In this document: positions 48,884-60,115 of the stretch, in pieces | Layout of the letters: each line of letters begins with the position of its first letter | How positions within the stretch are numbered: the stretch's first letter is position 1 | Assembly: GCF_023061185.1 (NCBI RefSeq) | Contig: NZ_JAKGAK010000007.1 | Coordinates: forward strand, 1 to 64,000 | Source of the DNA: Chromohalobacter beijerinckii | Lineage (GTDB): Bacteria; Pseudomonadota; Gammaproteobacteria; Pseudomonadales; Halomonadaceae | Direction: 5' to 3' | DNA: 64,000 nucleotides | Program-made: the position numbers and the translations under genes | The notes under the pieces: generated by a model | Told to the model about the DNA's origin: nothing | The model's database searches: none | What the model saw: only the letters and a program-made list of their open reading frames with translations

Positions 48884-49123
48884 GTGCGGATACCGGCGAT
48901 GGGAGATTTTCGCTTGAAACCTTCAATGAAAACTCGCGATTAACACTTCGATTAAACACTTCGCGCGCCACCTTCCCCCACTGCGCGTCGCGACGCAAGC
49001 GCCCGGGGCTTGAAGTCCTGCGCCAATGACCCAAAATCAATTAGTGAAGCCGCCTGATACCGGACTAGGATCGCCCGGTAGCGGCTGCTGTCATCCATGA
49101 AGCATCACGACCAGGAGGTCACG

Positions 49124-49687
49124 ATGAGTCAAGCACAGTCAGGTAAACGTGTCGCCATCCTCGCCACCGATGGGTTCGAGGAATCCGAGCTTTCCGCGCC
49201 GCGTGCAGCTCTGAAAAGTCAGGGCGTCGAGGTGCAGGTCGTCTCTCCCGAAGGCAAAGGTATCCGTGCCTGGGCCGAAACCGACTGGGGCGACACCTAC
49301 GAGGCTGACAAGGCATTGAGCGATGTCGACGTCACCGACTATCACGCACTGGTGCTGCCCGGCGGCCTCTTCAACCCCGACGAACTACGCCTCAACGAAA
49401 AAGCGCTCGCCTTCGTGCGTGGCTTCTTCGAGGCGGGCAAGCCAGTGGCTGCGATCTGCCATGCGCCGTGGATCCTGATCAACGCCGGTGTCGTCGACGG
49501 GCGCCAGATGACCTCGGTCGCCTCCGTGGGGCAAGATCTCAAGAACGCTGGCGCCCACTGGGTCGACGAGCCGGTCGTCGTCGATAACGGCTTGGTCACC
49601 AGCCGCACGCCCAAGGACATGGACGCCTTCAACGCCAAACTGATCGAGGAGCTGGCCGAAGGTCGCCATAGCGGACAACACGCCTGA
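49124..49687 (+). CDS. DJ-1/PfpI family protein (protease/glyoxalase-like)
   Basis: A 187-residue protein. GKRVAILATDGFEESELSAP at the start and the nucleophile elbow VAAICHAPWILINAG, with the reactive cysteine followed by histidine, place it in the PfpI/YhbO branch of the DJ-1 superfamily. Members are stress-induced chaperone or deglycase-like enzymes. CAGGAGG precedes the ATG at 49124 by 6 bases. A strong terminator follows. Confidence 0.92.
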   Translation: MSQAQSGKRVAILATDGFEESELSAPRAALKSQGVEVQVVSPEGKGIRAWAETDWGDTYEADKALSDVDVTDYHALVLPGGLFNPDELRLNEKALAFVRGFFEAGKPVAAICHAPWILINAGVVDGRQMTSVASVGQDLKNAGAHWVDEPVVVDNGLVTSRTPKDMDAFNAKLIEELAEGRHSGQHA

Positions 49688-49710
49688 TGGCTCCCCACCG
49701 ACCACAATCG

Positions 49711-49739
49711 ACGTCCGCCTCGCGTGAGGCGGACGTTTT
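49711..49739 (+). terminator. Rho-independent terminator after the PfpI gene
   Basis: ACGTCCGCCTC, loop GCGT, GAGGCGGACGT and TTTT. It sits within the upstream part of the next open frame, which argues that gene starts beyond it. Confidence 0.9.
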
Positions 49740-49779
49740 GCGTACCGCCGAGAGCGAGGGCCCGCGACGCGGCATTCGA

Positions 49780-50874
49780 ATGCCTTCACGGCGCCTGCAT
49801 TTCGCCCTCAAGGGTCTGTTACGGATCTTCGCGCGGCCGATGAAGTCGGATAGCGGCCGCGGCGGCCCGGTCGTCCATCCTTACCGTGGTTACGGCACGA
49901 ATCGCGAGGCGTTCCTGATGGGGAGGGTCTTCCGTCAGGTGGGGTTGGCGCGCGTAATCCCCAGACGCGGGGCACTACGCGACGCCGCGGATGTAACCCG
50001 TCGCTTGGCGCGACGCGGCTTTGCCGACGCCGAGGTGCGCATTCGTCTGGGCGACAATAGCGCCACCGTCACCACTGACCACGACGGCTATTTCGATGTC
50101 CGCCTGCCGCTCGACATTCCGCTCGACGAGCACGTTTCGTGGCATCGTGCCGAGCTTGAGGTCATCACCGCCGACCGCGACAACGTCCTCTCGCGCGCCG
50201 ATGTCTATATTCCGCCACCGCATACCGACCTGATGGTGATCAGCGACATCGACGACACGGTGATGTACACCGGCGTCGCCGACAAGCTGCGCATGCTGTA
50301 TCGCCTGTTCGTCGAGAAGGCGCATCGACGCACCGCCTTTCCCGGCGTCGCCGAGCTTTATCAGGCCTTGCACGCGGGTACGGCAGGCGACTTACGGCGG
50401 CCGATCCTCTATGTTTCGCGCGGCCCGTGGAGCATCTACGAAGTGCTCGAGGCGTTCTTCCAGCTCAATCACATCCCCGTCGGACCGATCCTGTTTCTGC
50501 GCGAATGGGGTATTTCCTGGCGCCATCCCTGGCCGCGCCGTGCCGAGGATCACAAGTACGACTTGATCACCCAGATGCTCACGCTGTTCGACACGCTGCC
50601 CTGCGTGCTGATCGGTGACAGCGGTCAGCACGACCCGGAAATCTACACACGCATCGTCAAGGAAAACCCGGACCGCGTGAAGACGATCTACATTCGCCGC
50701 GTCGACCGCAAGCCCGATCGCGAAGCGGCCATCGCCCGGCTGCGCGAGGAGATCGAACATACCGACTGCGAATTACTGCTGAGCGATGACAGTGCTGCCA
50801 TGGCCGCGCATGCGCGCGACCGAGGCTATATCTCCGAGACGGGGTTGGAGGCGGTGCGTCAGGCGTCGCGCTGA
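49780..50874 (+). CDS. App1-like phosphatidate phosphatase domain protein
   Basis: About 364 residues. The C-terminal half is the APP1 catalytic domain of the HAD class: LMVISDIDDTVMYTG with the DxDxT nucleophile motif, then ILYVSRGPWSIYEVLEAF and CVLIGDSGQHDPEIY. The N-terminal half includes a beta-rich segment (VRIRLGDNSATVTTDHDGYF) resembling a small Ig- or CNA-like fold. Yeast App1 is a phosphatidate phosphatase; the bacterial substrate is unknown. The frame is open from 49687 but crosses the terminator, so the ATG at 49780 is preferred, with a weak ribosome-binding site; 49840 is also possible. Confidence 0.82.
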   Translation: MPSRRLHFALKGLLRIFARPMKSDSGRGGPVVHPYRGYGTNREAFLMGRVFRQVGLARVIPRRGALRDAADVTRRLARRGFADAEVRIRLGDNSATVTTDHDGYFDVRLPLDIPLDEHVSWHRAELEVITADRDNVLSRADVYIPPPHTDLMVISDIDDTVMYTGVADKLRMLYRLFVEKAHRRTAFPGVAELYQALHAGTAGDLRRPILYVSRGPWSIYEVLEAFFQLNHIPVGPILFLREWGISWRHPWPRRAEDHKYDLITQMLTLFDTLPCVLIGDSGQHDPEIYTRIVKENPDRVKTIYIRRVDRKPDREAAIARLREEIEHTDCELLLSDDSAAMAAHARDRGYISETGLEAVRQASR

Positions 50875-50875
50875 T

Positions 50876-52339
50876 TCACGCCGCGCGTGCCGTGGCCAAG
50901 TCTTCGATCACGGCACGCAGCACTTGCCAGAACTCGCTCACGGAGTCGATCTCGACACGCTCTGCGGGCGAGTGGGCACCGCGGATCAAGGGGCCGAAGG
51001 AAATCATCTCCAGGTGCGGATACTTGCCCCCGAGAATGCCGCATTCCAACCCGGCGTGGATGACCTTCACGTCCGGGTCGACTCCGGTCTGCTCGAGGTG
51101 CAGACGACGAAAACGTGCCAGCAGCGTGCTTTCAGGGTCCGGCGTCCAGCCGGGATAAGCATTCTCGACCCGAGTTTCGGCACCGATCAGCGAGAACAAG
51201 GCCCGGAAGCGGTCGGCGAGATCCTGCGTGGCGCTATCGCGCAACGAGCGTACCAGGGCACATAAATGAAAGCGCCCAGCCTCGAGCTTGACCACGCCCA
51301 GGTTGTTGGAAGTTTCCACCACGCCCGGCACTTCAACACTCATACGCTCGACGCCGTACGGTGCTACATGCAGGGCCGCGATCAGCAGGCGACTAGCAGC
51401 CTCGGTGAGTGGCGCATCGGGCTCGGCGGACTCGAGGGCAAGTTGTACGTCTTCGTCGATCCCCGCCAGTTCGCTGGCAAGTTCGGCCTGTAGTTCGACC
51501 AGCCGCTGCGTGACCGCTTCTTCTTCGTCGGCGGGTAGCGCGATGCTGGCGAAGGCCTCGCGCGGCAACGCATTGCGCAGCGTGCCGCCGTGATAGGCGA
51601 CGAGACAGGCACCGAACGGCTCCAAGGCGCGCAGCACCCGTACCAGCAAGCGATTGGCATTGCCTCGCCCCTTGTGGATATCGATGCCCGAGTGGCCGCC
51701 CACCAGCCCGGTCAGGGCGACACGACGCACGATTTCGTCCTCGCCGAGATCTCGCGTGGGCAGTCGCGCGCCGACGACCACATCGGCCCCGCCGGCGCAG
51801 CCGATATAGACCTGGCCGCGATCCTCGGAATCGAGGTTGAGCAGGTAGCGCCCCTGTAACCAGCCTTCGTCGAGTTCCAGCGCGCCGCGCATGGAAGCTT
51901 CTTCCTCCAGCGTAAACAACGCCTCGAGCGGACCGTGGCGCAGGGAGTCGTCCTCAAGAATCGCCAACGCGGCGGCCACGCCCATGCCGTTATCGGCACC
52001 CAAGGTGGTCTCGCGAGCATGCAGCCATCCGTCTTCGACGTAGGTGTCGAGCGCATCGCGAGTAAAATCATGCGGGTGACCGGCGTTGGCCTGGGCGACC
52101 ATGTCCAAGTGCCCCTGCAGGATGACACCGGGCAGCGCCTCGCATCCCGGCGAGGCCGGCTTGAGAATCTTGAGGTTACCGGCGGCGTCACGTTCATGCG
52201 CAAGCTCGCGCTCGTCGGCCCAAGCTGTGAGCGTCTCGACCAGGCGCTGTTCATGACCGGAGGGGCGCGGCGTATTGCACAACGTGCGGAAATGGCGCCA
52301 TAGCGGTTCGGGAGAGAGTTGCAGAAGGTGATCGTTCAT
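50876..52339 (-). CDS. pepD: Aminoacyl-histidine dipeptidase PepD
   Basis: An M20 di-zinc peptidase of 487 residues (485 in E. coli) hydrolysing Xaa-His and other dipeptides. Metal and catalytic motifs are in order: LQGHLDMVAQAN, LGADNGMGVAAAL and FTLEEEASMRGALELD, with GGHSGIDIHKGRGNA opening the lid domain and AGLECGILGGKYP near the C-terminus. The start at 52339 has AGGAA upstream. It is convergent with the App1-like gene, with stops 1 bp apart. Confidence 0.94.
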   Translation of the reverse strand: MNDHLLQLSPEPLWRHFRTLCNTPRPSGHEQRLVETLTAWADERELAHERDAAGNLKILKPASPGCEALPGVILQGHLDMVAQANAGHPHDFTRDALDTYVEDGWLHARETTLGADNGMGVAAALAILEDDSLRHGPLEALFTLEEEASMRGALELDEGWLQGRYLLNLDSEDRGQVYIGCAGGADVVVGARLPTRDLGEDEIVRRVALTGLVGGHSGIDIHKGRGNANRLLVRVLRALEPFGACLVAYHGGTLRNALPREAFASIALPADEEEAVTQRLVELQAELASELAGIDEDVQLALESAEPDAPLTEAASRLLIAALHVAPYGVERMSVEVPGVVETSNNLGVVKLEAGRFHLCALVRSLRDSATQDLADRFRALFSLIGAETRVENAYPGWTPDPESTLLARFRRLHLEQTGVDPDVKVIHAGLECGILGGKYPHLEMISFGPLIRGAHSPAERVEIDSVSEFWQVLRAVIEDLATARAA

Positions 52340-52488
52340 GGGGAATCGTTCCTGTTGGGAGCCGCCGACATCGCGCGCCACGTCTCCCGGTAACGACAAA
52401 CGATCAAGGAATGACGACGCGGCACGTGTCGGGCGTCATGACACCTTACGCACTGCATCGCGCAACGCAAGTCCGCTAACGGCGACAG

Positions 52489-54711
52489 TCATGGCGTCGG
52501 CATCAGGCGACAACGCAAGAGGCCTGCCAAACGGCGCCAGTGGGCGAGTCGGGCCTGTCGCCCCATCACGCGCATCGCCTCGACATCACTTCCCTGGAAT
52601 AACGTCGCGGCCCAATCGTGCAGTGCTCTCGTGTCTTCATCCAGCGTCTCGTCACAAGTTTCTTGCGGCTGGCGGCGCCACCAGGCCAGCCAGGCCCGAC
52701 ACAGCCAGGGCCGCGCGAGCGACAGCTCACCGCTGCCCTGCGCGAAACGCTCCAGGCGTGCGCATAGATCGGCATTCACCTCGGGCACCGCTCCCTCATG
52801 CAACAACGCCGTGACGACATCGATATCCAGATGCGCCAGCTCGAAAGCCAGCAGGCTCGGCAGCAGATGCTGGAAGTCATTCGTCCAAGGTGACAACGAT
52901 GTTTCCGCTCGGCTCGTCAGCGCCTGCCCCATCATCAGGGCGTGCTCGCCGCTTGCCGCTTCGCGGGTCAGCCCCAGGCGTAGCGAGATAAAGCCCAAAC
53001 GCCGCCAGAAGGCGATCAGTGTCGCCTCGGCGCCGAAACTCACGCCCAGATGCACGATGCCATGCGTGCGGGCCGCCGTAGCTACGGCTTCGACCAATGC
53101 CCGCCCCACACCGCGCCGCCGCGCGGCGGGATGCACGGCGATACGCATGATGCGCCACCAGCGCGATGTCAGCGCCGTCTGCCAGCCACCGTGCGCCGCC
53201 AACGATTGCGCCAGCAAATGACCGCGCGGTCGACGCTCGCCGAGCACGACGCGCTCGGCCAGATCGTCGGGAAAACCGCCCTCCGCCTGCACCTGGCAGA
53301 CCCCGAGACAGGTATCGCCGGCATAGGCCACCGCGATTCGCACATCGGGGCCGTCGAGCAGTTGGCGCAAATCGCTGGGCGTGGTGCGGTAATGGGCCTG
53401 CACCAGCAGGCCGAACAACGCCTTGAGGGCATGCTCGTCATGGGCCAGTGCCTCGCGATCGAGCCAGCGAATGTGCAGTGGCTCGGCAGCCAGCGCTGCG
53501 TCGGCCTCGCCATCGTCGGCCGGCACGGCATCGAGCAGCAACATATCGCGGGTAAGACGTTCGAGGGGATCACCATCGGCCCAGCGCACTGGCTCGTGTA
53601 GGTGGATTTCGCGCCAGTCGGGCGTGCGGCGGGAAAGACGGGCGTAAAAACGAACCTGAAAGCCACGTCCGGTGCCTTCATAACCGTGCACGGTAGTGGC
53701 AAAAGCGAGACGTGGGAAGGCGTCCAGCCAACGTGCCAACAGGGGGGTGGGAATGGCCGCTGCTTCGTCGACGAACAGCGTCGGCGGCGCGTGGCGATCC
53801 ACATCCGGCTCGCTCAGAGCCGCCATTACAGCATCCGGGGCGAGAAAGCGTACCTCGCACTCCCCCGCCTCCAGCGTGACGTGGAAGCGCGCCTCGGCGC
53901 GGTGTCCATGGGGGTACAAAGCAGCCAAACGCTCGAACAATGGCTCGACCGCTGCCCGACGCGGCGCGGTGACCCACAGCGTCGTCTCGCCTGCCGCCAA
54001 CCGTCGCGCGGCAGCAATGCCCAGCGCGGCCGACTTGCCGCGACCTCGGTCGGCACTCAACACCACGGGGCGCCGACGACGTAGCCGCGTCAGTCGATGC
54101 ACGGCCTCTTGCTGATCATGCGTCATACAGGCGTCGTCAGGAGCAGACTCTGCGGACGCACTTGCCTCGGGTAGGCGGCCAGGACACGGCGTGGCGTGCT
54201 CATCAGGCCAGCACCAAATGCTGGGCGCGCGGAGCAGGCTGCGTGCCAGGCGCGCCAGGTAATGAGCGCTCAGAGTCGTCGACGCGTGGGGCCAATGCGC
54301 CAGGCGCGCATAGTCGGCATCCGGGCGGGCCTGGCCGCCAGCCCATTCGGCGGGCGTCAGCACGACCAGCAGCCCACCGGCACGCAGCGTACCGCTCAAC
54401 GCCCCGAAAGCGTCTGGATCGAAGCCCGACTCGGCGCCGGCATCGATAATGATCAGATCGTGCTCGCGTCCCAAGCGGGTGCGTGCCTGGCGCGGAGCAA
54501 GCACGTTAATGCTTTCTGAGGGGGCAGCCTGGCCGACCCACAAGGGCGCTTGCCATGTTCGAGCCCACCACAGGGAAAGTGCCAGCGCATGTGCCGTCTC
54601 GGGAGAAGCGGGTATCCAGATCACACCGCGATGCCGACGCTCACGGCAGGCGTCGACCAGATCATCCAGCCATGCGATGGAGGACGTCATATCCTCCGAC
54701 GGGTCATTCAT
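52489..54711 (-). CDS. tmcA: tRNA(Met) cytidine acetyltransferase TmcA
   Basis: A 740-residue RNA helicase/acetyltransferase fusion (671 in E. coli) that makes N4-acetylcytidine at the wobble base of elongator tRNA-Met. Order: N-terminal DUF1726 domain (about 10-180), helicase with Walker A SADRGRGKSAALG at about 218 and FVDEAAAIPTPLL (Walker B), GNAT acetyltransferase with HPAARRRGVGRALVEA at about 530, and a C-terminal tRNA-binding region. Two start codons are possible, 54711 and 54690. The site GGAGG is too close to the second, so 54711 is kept. Confidence 0.94.
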   Translation of the reverse strand: MNDPSEDMTSSIAWLDDLVDACRERRHRGVIWIPASPETAHALALSLWWARTWQAPLWVGQAAPSESINVLAPRQARTRLGREHDLIIIDAGAESGFDPDAFGALSGTLRAGGLLVVLTPAEWAGGQARPDADYARLAHWPHASTTLSAHYLARLARSLLRAPSIWCWPDEHATPCPGRLPEASASAESAPDDACMTHDQQEAVHRLTRLRRRRPVVLSADRGRGKSAALGIAAARRLAAGETTLWVTAPRRAAVEPLFERLAALYPHGHRAEARFHVTLEAGECEVRFLAPDAVMAALSEPDVDRHAPPTLFVDEAAAIPTPLLARWLDAFPRLAFATTVHGYEGTGRGFQVRFYARLSRRTPDWREIHLHEPVRWADGDPLERLTRDMLLLDAVPADDGEADAALAAEPLHIRWLDREALAHDEHALKALFGLLVQAHYRTTPSDLRQLLDGPDVRIAVAYAGDTCLGVCQVQAEGGFPDDLAERVVLGERRPRGHLLAQSLAAHGGWQTALTSRWWRIMRIAVHPAARRRGVGRALVEAVATAARTHGIVHLGVSFGAEATLIAFWRRLGFISLRLGLTREAASGEHALMMGQALTSRAETSLSPWTNDFQHLLPSLLAFELAHLDIDVVTALLHEGAVPEVNADLCARLERFAQGSGELSLARPWLCRAWLAWWRRQPQETCDETLDEDTRALHDWAATLFQGSDVEAMRVMGRQARLAHWRRLAGLLRCRLMPTP

Positions 54712-54765
54712 GGCGTCATCCCCCTTGCGGTATCACCCTCGACAGCCTCTCATAAACTCTTACAA

Positions 54766-54801
54766 CGACCACGCCCGCGAATCGCTTCGCGGGCGTGGTC
54801 G
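54766..54801 (-). terminator. Long perfect hairpin after trxB
   Basis: A 16-bp perfect stem beginning CGACCACGCCCGCGAA with loop TCGC. On the minus strand it follows the trxB stop by about 60 bp and is followed by TTGTAAGAGTTT. It probably ends trxB transcription. Confidence 0.7.
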
Positions 54802-54837
54802 GTCGGCGCCAGGGTGTCACCACATAGCGCGGCGAAA

Positions 54838-55884
<1,047 letters not shown>

Positions 55885-55933
55885 TCACGCGCAGGCCACA
55901 CACCATTCGCAGTAAATGCTTGCCGACACGGCA

Positions 55934-55957
55934 AAGGGCGGCCGATTGGCCGCCCTT
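55934..55957 (-). terminator. Hairpin after the peroxiredoxin gene
   Basis: AAGGGCGGCC, loop AATC, GGCCGCCCTT on the minus strand, 20 bp past the stop. The following TGCCGTG is poor in U. Confidence 0.6.
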
Positions 55958-55977
55958 CGTTGTAAACGTGTCAACGC

Positions 55978-56580
55978 TTACAGTTCGTCGGAGTGCGTGC
56001 CCAGATACTTGGCGACGCCTTCGGCGGTGTCTTTCATGCCTTCCTGGCCTTCGTCCCAGCCAGCCGGGCAGACTTCGCCGTTCTTCTGGTGGAATTTGAG
56101 GGCCTTGACCATGCGCAGCATCTCATCGACGTTGCGGCCCAGCGGCAGGTTGTTGATGGTCTGGTGCTGAACGACGCCGTCTTCGTCGATCAGGAAGGAC
56201 GCGCGCAGAGCGACGCCGGCTTCCGGATGCTCAATGCCGAAAGCTTGCGTGATCTCGTGCTTGACGTCAGCCACCATCGGGAAGCCGACTTCACCAATGC
56301 CGCCCTTCTCGGGAGAGGTCTTGCGCCATGCGTGGTGAGTGAACTGTGAGTCGATGGATACCCCAATCACTTCGACGCCAAGATCACGGAACTGCGCCAG
56401 ACGATTGTCATGCGCGATGATCTCGGACGGGCAAACGAAGGTGAAATCCAGCGGCCAGAAGAAGACGACACGCAGCTTGCCGTTGGTTTCGGACAGCTTG
56501 AAGTCTTCGACGATGGTGCCATCGCCCAGAACAGCTGCCGCTTCGAAATCGGGTACCTGACGTCCAACCAATACGCTCAT
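55978..56580 (-). CDS. 2-Cys peroxiredoxin, AhpC/Prx1 type
   Basis: A 200-residue thiol peroxidase that reduces hydrogen peroxide and organic hydroperoxides. The peroxidatic cysteine is C50 in PLDFTFVCPSEI and the resolving cysteine C171 in GEVCPAGWDEGQEG, so it is a typical 2-Cys enzyme. The C-terminal EGVAKYLGTH region is the YF-like helix position. No ahpF is adjacent; trxB downstream suggests a thioredoxin-dependent cycle. Confidence 0.95.
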   Translation of the reverse strand: MSVLVGRQVPDFEAAAVLGDGTIVEDFKLSETNGKLRVVFFWPLDFTFVCPSEIIAHDNRLAQFRDLGVEVIGVSIDSQFTHHAWRKTSPEKGGIGEVGFPMVADVKHEITQAFGIEHPEAGVALRASFLIDEDGVVQHQTINNLPLGRNVDEMLRMVKALKFHQKNGEVCPAGWDEGQEGMKDTAEGVAKYLGTHSDEL

Positions 56581-56745
56581 TCATTTCTCCTGAAAAGTCG
56601 GGTGGATGACTATACTGAAACCCTGCCAAGGTTACCGGCGGGCTTCTTTTATGCCAATTTGATTGCCCCAATGGGCAATATAGGCGCTCCCTATCGGGTC
56701 GATATGCCACGTCCAACATAGCCGCATATCCAGCCCAGGAAGCGC

Positions 56746-56955
56746 TCAGAATACGTCGTCGTCTTGCCCTAGCATGACGTCTTCAAGTTCGCCGCTGAAC
56801 GGCGAAACCGTCACACGCACTTGAATCGGCGCACAGCACTGAGGGCAATCCTCCCAAGTAGCGTGGCTACCCACACTGCTATCGATCAACATCTCGAAAG
56901 ATGCGTCGCAATAAGGGCACTTCGCCGGCCATGACAACAACATCTCTTCGTTCAT
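56746..56955 (-). CDS. CPXCG motif-containing cysteine-rich protein
   Basis: A 69-residue protein with two cysteine pairs, CPYC (19-22 region) and CPQCC, spaced like a zinc ribbon, and an acidic tail (LEDVMLGQDDDVF). It belongs to the small family annotated CPXCG in Gammaproteobacteria; the function is unknown. Binding of zinc is likely. The second pair reads CPQCC instead of CPxCG. Confidence 0.82.
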   Translation of the reverse strand: MNEEMLLSWPAKCPYCDASFEMLIDSSVGSHATWEDCPQCCAPIQVRVTVSPFSGELEDVMLGQDDDVF

Positions 56956-57294
56956 ACCGACTCCTGCCGTCCTTGAGTACGGCGCATTACCGACTGAATG
57001 TCGGGTCGCCCTTGCCCTCTTTCAAGCCAAGGCGTCGAAATTCTCGCACAAGACTGGCATGCCAAGCTTCAGGCATTATCCAACTTGCCACCTTGGTGAC
57101 ATGGGCGCGCTTGAAATAAAGGCTTATCATGACAATGTCTCCGGTATCGATGATATTGTAGACATTGTCGAAGGAACCTGACTCGCGGCGAACCGAACCA
57201 TCGAATGGTCTTCAGACCTTTCCAGCATGCCAAGGGCAACGTGGTTCGGCGTTCGCCATGAAAAATCGTCCAGCATTGATGAGGAGGGGGCCCC
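56956..57294. other. Intergenic region upstream of acnA
   Basis: A gap of 339 bases with no convincing gene. Its main feature is the inverted repeat at 57131-57169; the acnA ribosome-binding site GAGGAGGGGG ends 4 bases before the start codon. The first 180 bases show nothing I can interpret. Confidence 0.5.
57131..57169. promoter_or_regulatory. Inverted repeat, candidate operator for acnA
   Basis: GACAATGTC (57131-57139) and GACATTGTC (57161-57169) are perfect reverse complements, 21 bp apart. The right arm overlaps TTGTAGACATTG, which looks like the TTGTnnACAA-type site of FCD-class GntR regulators. It ends 125 bp before the acnA start. Confidence 0.45.
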
Positions 57295-60027
57295 ATGTCC
57301 GAAGCTCCACAGAATACGTTATCGACACTCGATGTCGGCGATCATACCTATCACTACTATAGTCTGGACAAGGCTGCCCAAGCGTTTGGCGACGCTTCGC
57401 GCCTGCCCATGACACTCAAGGTATTGCTCGAGAACCAACTACGCTATGGCGACGATGAAAGCGTCTCCTCCGACGACATGCAGGCACTCGTCGACTGGCA
57501 AAAGGAGGGGCGCTCCACTCGCGAAATCGGCTACCGTCCGGCACGCGTGTTGATGCAAGACTTCACCGGTGTTCCCGGGGTCGTGGACTTGGCCGCCATG
57601 CGCGACGCCGTCAAGCGTCTTGGCGAATCGGCCGACCGCATCAATCCGCTTTCCCCTGTGGATCTGGTCATCGATCACTCAGTCATGGTCGATCACTACG
57701 GCGATCCGTCATCGTTCAAGGACAACGTCGCCATCGAGATGGAGCGCAACCGCGAACGTTACGAATTCCTGCGCTGGGGCCAGCAGGCGTTCGATAATTT
57801 CCGCGTCGTGCCGCCGGGTACCGGTATCTGCCACCAGGTCAACCTGGAGTATCTCGGCAAGACGGTGTGGACGAAGGAAGAAAACGGCAAGACGTTCGCC
57901 TATCCGGACACGCTCGTGGGCACCGATTCCCACACCACCATGATCAACGGCCTGGGCGTGCTTGGCTGGGGCGTGGGCGGTATCGAGGCCGAGGCCGCAA
58001 TGCTTGGCCAGCCGGTCTCGATGCTGATCCCCGAGGTCATCGGCTTCAAACTGACCGGCAAGCTGCGCGAAGGCATCACTGCCACCGACCTGGTGCTGAC
58101 GGTCACTCAAATGCTGCGCCAGAAAGGCGTGGTCGGTAAATTCGTCGAATTCTACGGCGATGGCCTCAAGGATCTACCGCTGGCGGATCGTGCCACCATC
58201 GGCAACATGGCTCCCGAATACGGTGCCACCTGCGGGTTCTTCCCGGTCGACGAGGAAACCCTCAACTACATGCGCCTCACCGGCCGTGACGAGCATCAGA
58301 TCGAGCTCGTCGAGGCGTATACCAAGGCGCAGGGGCTGTGGCGCGAACCCGGTGCCGAGCCGGTCTTCAGCGATGTCCTGCACCTCGACATGAACGAAGT
58401 CGAGTCCAGCCTGGCCGGGCCCAAGCGTCCGCAGGATCGTGTCGCGCTGACCGACATGAAGTCTACCTTCGAGAAGATCCTCAGTGATCGCAAGCCGGAC
58501 GCTGCGCCCACCGAGCAGGGCAAGTGGCTCTCCGAAGGCGGCCAGACCGCCGTGGGCACCGACGAAAGCGTGGAGAACGAAGACAGCCAGCACTGCGAGG
58601 TCGATGGCGAAAACTTCAAGCTCAACCACGGCGCCGTGGTCATCGCTGCCATTACCTCGTGCACCAATACCTCCAACCCCAGCGTGATGCTGGCCGCTGG
58701 GTTGTTGGCGCGCAAGGCCGTCGAGAAGGGCCTCACCACCAAGCCTTGGGTCAAGACCTCACTGGCACCGGGCTCCAAGGTGGTCACCGACTACCTCGAC
58801 GCCAGCGGCACCCAGAGCGACCTCAACGAACTCGGCTTCAACCTGGTCGGCTATGGCTGCACCACCTGCATCGGTAACTCCGGCCCCTTGCACGAGCCGA
58901 TCGAGAAAGCCATCGACGAAGGCGATCTGACGGTGGCCTCGGTGCTCTCCGGCAACCGCAACTTCGAAGGCCGTATCCATCCGCTGGTGCCCACCAACTG
59001 GCTGGCATCACCGCCCTTGGTCGTGGCGTATGCCTTGGCCGGCAACATGCGCATCGATCTTTCCAAGGATCCGCTGGGCAATGACAAGGATGGCAACCCG
59101 GTGTACCTGAAGGATGTCTGGCCCAGCCAGGCGGAAATCGCCGAAGCCGTCGAACAGGTCCGGACCGAGATGTATCGCAAGGAGTACAGCGAGGTCTTCG
59201 AGGGTGATGAGATCTGGAAGTCGCTCGAGGTACCGGAAAGCGATGTCTATGCGTGGAACAACAAGTCCACCTACATCCAGCATCCGCCGTTCTTCGAAGG
59301 CATGGGCAAGGAGCCTGCGCCGTTGGAAGACGTCAAAGATGCCAACGTGTTGGCCATGTTCGGCGACTCGGTGACCACCGACCACATCTCGCCCGCCGGC
59401 GCGATCAAGCCGGACAGCCCCGCCGGCCGTTATCTGCAGGAAAACGGCGTCAAGCCCATGGATTTCAACTCCTATGGCTCACGGCGCGGCAATCACGAAG
59501 TGATGATGCGCGGCACCTTCGCCAACGTACGCATCAAAAACGAGATGCTCGATGACGTCGTCGGCGGCTATACCCGCCATGTGCCCAGCGGCGAGCAGAT
59601 GGCGATCTACGATGCGGCGATGAAATACGTCGAGCAAGACACGCCGCTGGTAGTGGTCGCCGGCAAGGAATACGGCACCGGCTCGAGCCGCGACTGGGCG
59701 GCCAAGGGCACGCGCCTGCTGGGCGTGCGCGCCGTACTCGCCGAATCCTACGAGCGCATCCACCGCTCCAACCTGATCGGTATGGGCGTGTTGCCGCTGC
59801 AGTTCCCCGAGGGCGAGGACCGCAAGTCGCTCGGCATGACAGGCGACGAAACGATCTCCATCGAGGGCATCGCCGATATCGAGCCCGGCGCCAAGGTCAA
59901 GGTGACCATCGCCTCCGATAAAGGTGAGAAGAAGATCGAAGCGCTGTGCCGCATCGATACCGCCAACGAGATGGCCTATTACCGTCACGGCGGCATCCTG
60001 CACTACGTGCTGCGTAGCATGCTCTGA
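57295..60027 (+). CDS. acnA: Aconitate hydratase A
   Basis: A 910-residue [4Fe-4S] enzyme converting citrate to isocitrate. Cluster cysteines are C456 ([11 protein letters not shown]) and C522/C525 ([13 protein letters not shown]). Substrate-binding blocks [35 protein letters not shown] and the C-terminal swivel-domain motif [16 protein letters not shown] are present. The length and the [16 protein letters not shown] start are those of the AcnA/IRP1 branch, not AcnB. It is a single-gene unit with its own terminator and a candidate upstream operator. Confidence 0.97.
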   Translation: MSEAPQNTLSTLDVGDHTYHYYSLDKAAQAFGDASRLPMTLKVLLENQLRYGDDESVSSDDMQALVDWQKEGRSTREIGYRPARVLMQDFTGVPGVVDLAAMRDAVKRLGESADRINPLSPVDLVIDHSVMVDHYGDPSSFKDNVAIEMERNRERYEFLRWGQQAFDNFRVVPPGTGICHQVNLEYLGKTVWTKEENGKTFAYPDTLVGTDSHTTMINGLGVLGWGVGGIEAEAAMLGQPVSMLIPEVIGFKLTGKLREGITATDLVLTVTQMLRQKGVVGKFVEFYGDGLKDLPLADRATIGNMAPEYGATCGFFPVDEETLNYMRLTGRDEHQIELVEAYTKAQGLWREPGAEPVFSDVLHLDMNEVESSLAGPKRPQDRVALTDMKSTFEKILSDRKPDAAPTEQGKWLSEGGQTAVGTDESVENEDSQHCEVDGENFKLNHGAVVIAAITSCTNTSNPSVMLAAGLLARKAVEKGLTTKPWVKTSLAPGSKVVTDYLDASGTQSDLNELGFNLVGYGCTTCIGNSGPLHEPIEKAIDEGDLTVASVLSGNRNFEGRIHPLVPTNWLASPPLVVAYALAGNMRIDLSKDPLGNDKDGNPVYLKDVWPSQAEIAEAVEQVRTEMYRKEYSEVFEGDEIWKSLEVPESDVYAWNNKSTYIQHPPFFEGMGKEPAPLEDVKDANVLAMFGDSVTTDHISPAGAIKPDSPAGRYLQENGVKPMDFNSYGSRRGNHEVMMRGTFANVRIKNEMLDDVVGGYTRHVPSGEQMAIYDAAMKYVEQDTPLVVVAGKEYGTGSSRDWAAKGTRLLGVRAVLAESYERIHRSNLIGMGVLPLQFPEGEDRKSLGMTGDETISIEGIADIEPGAKVKVTIASDKGEKKIEALCRIDTANEMAYYRHGGILHYVLRSML

Positions 60028-60057
60028 TCGCCTCGCGCTGAGTTAGCGCCATGAGAA

Positions 60058-60091
60058 ACACCCCGTCGGCATTGCCGGCGGGGTGTTTTTT
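60058..60091. terminator. Bidirectional terminator between acnA and maeA
   Basis: ACACCCCG-CGGC and its complement form a stem around ATT, followed by TTTTTT on the plus strand and by TTTCTC on the minus strand. It is placed between convergent stops. Confidence 0.9.
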
Positions 60092-60115
60092 GTCGATGGG
60101 TCGAGAGGCGTGCGT

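Noticed and set aside
49687-49779. Upstream start of the App1-like gene, overlapping the PfpI stop
   Set aside because: A strong rho-independent terminator lies inside this extension, and the encoded residues are low-complexity.
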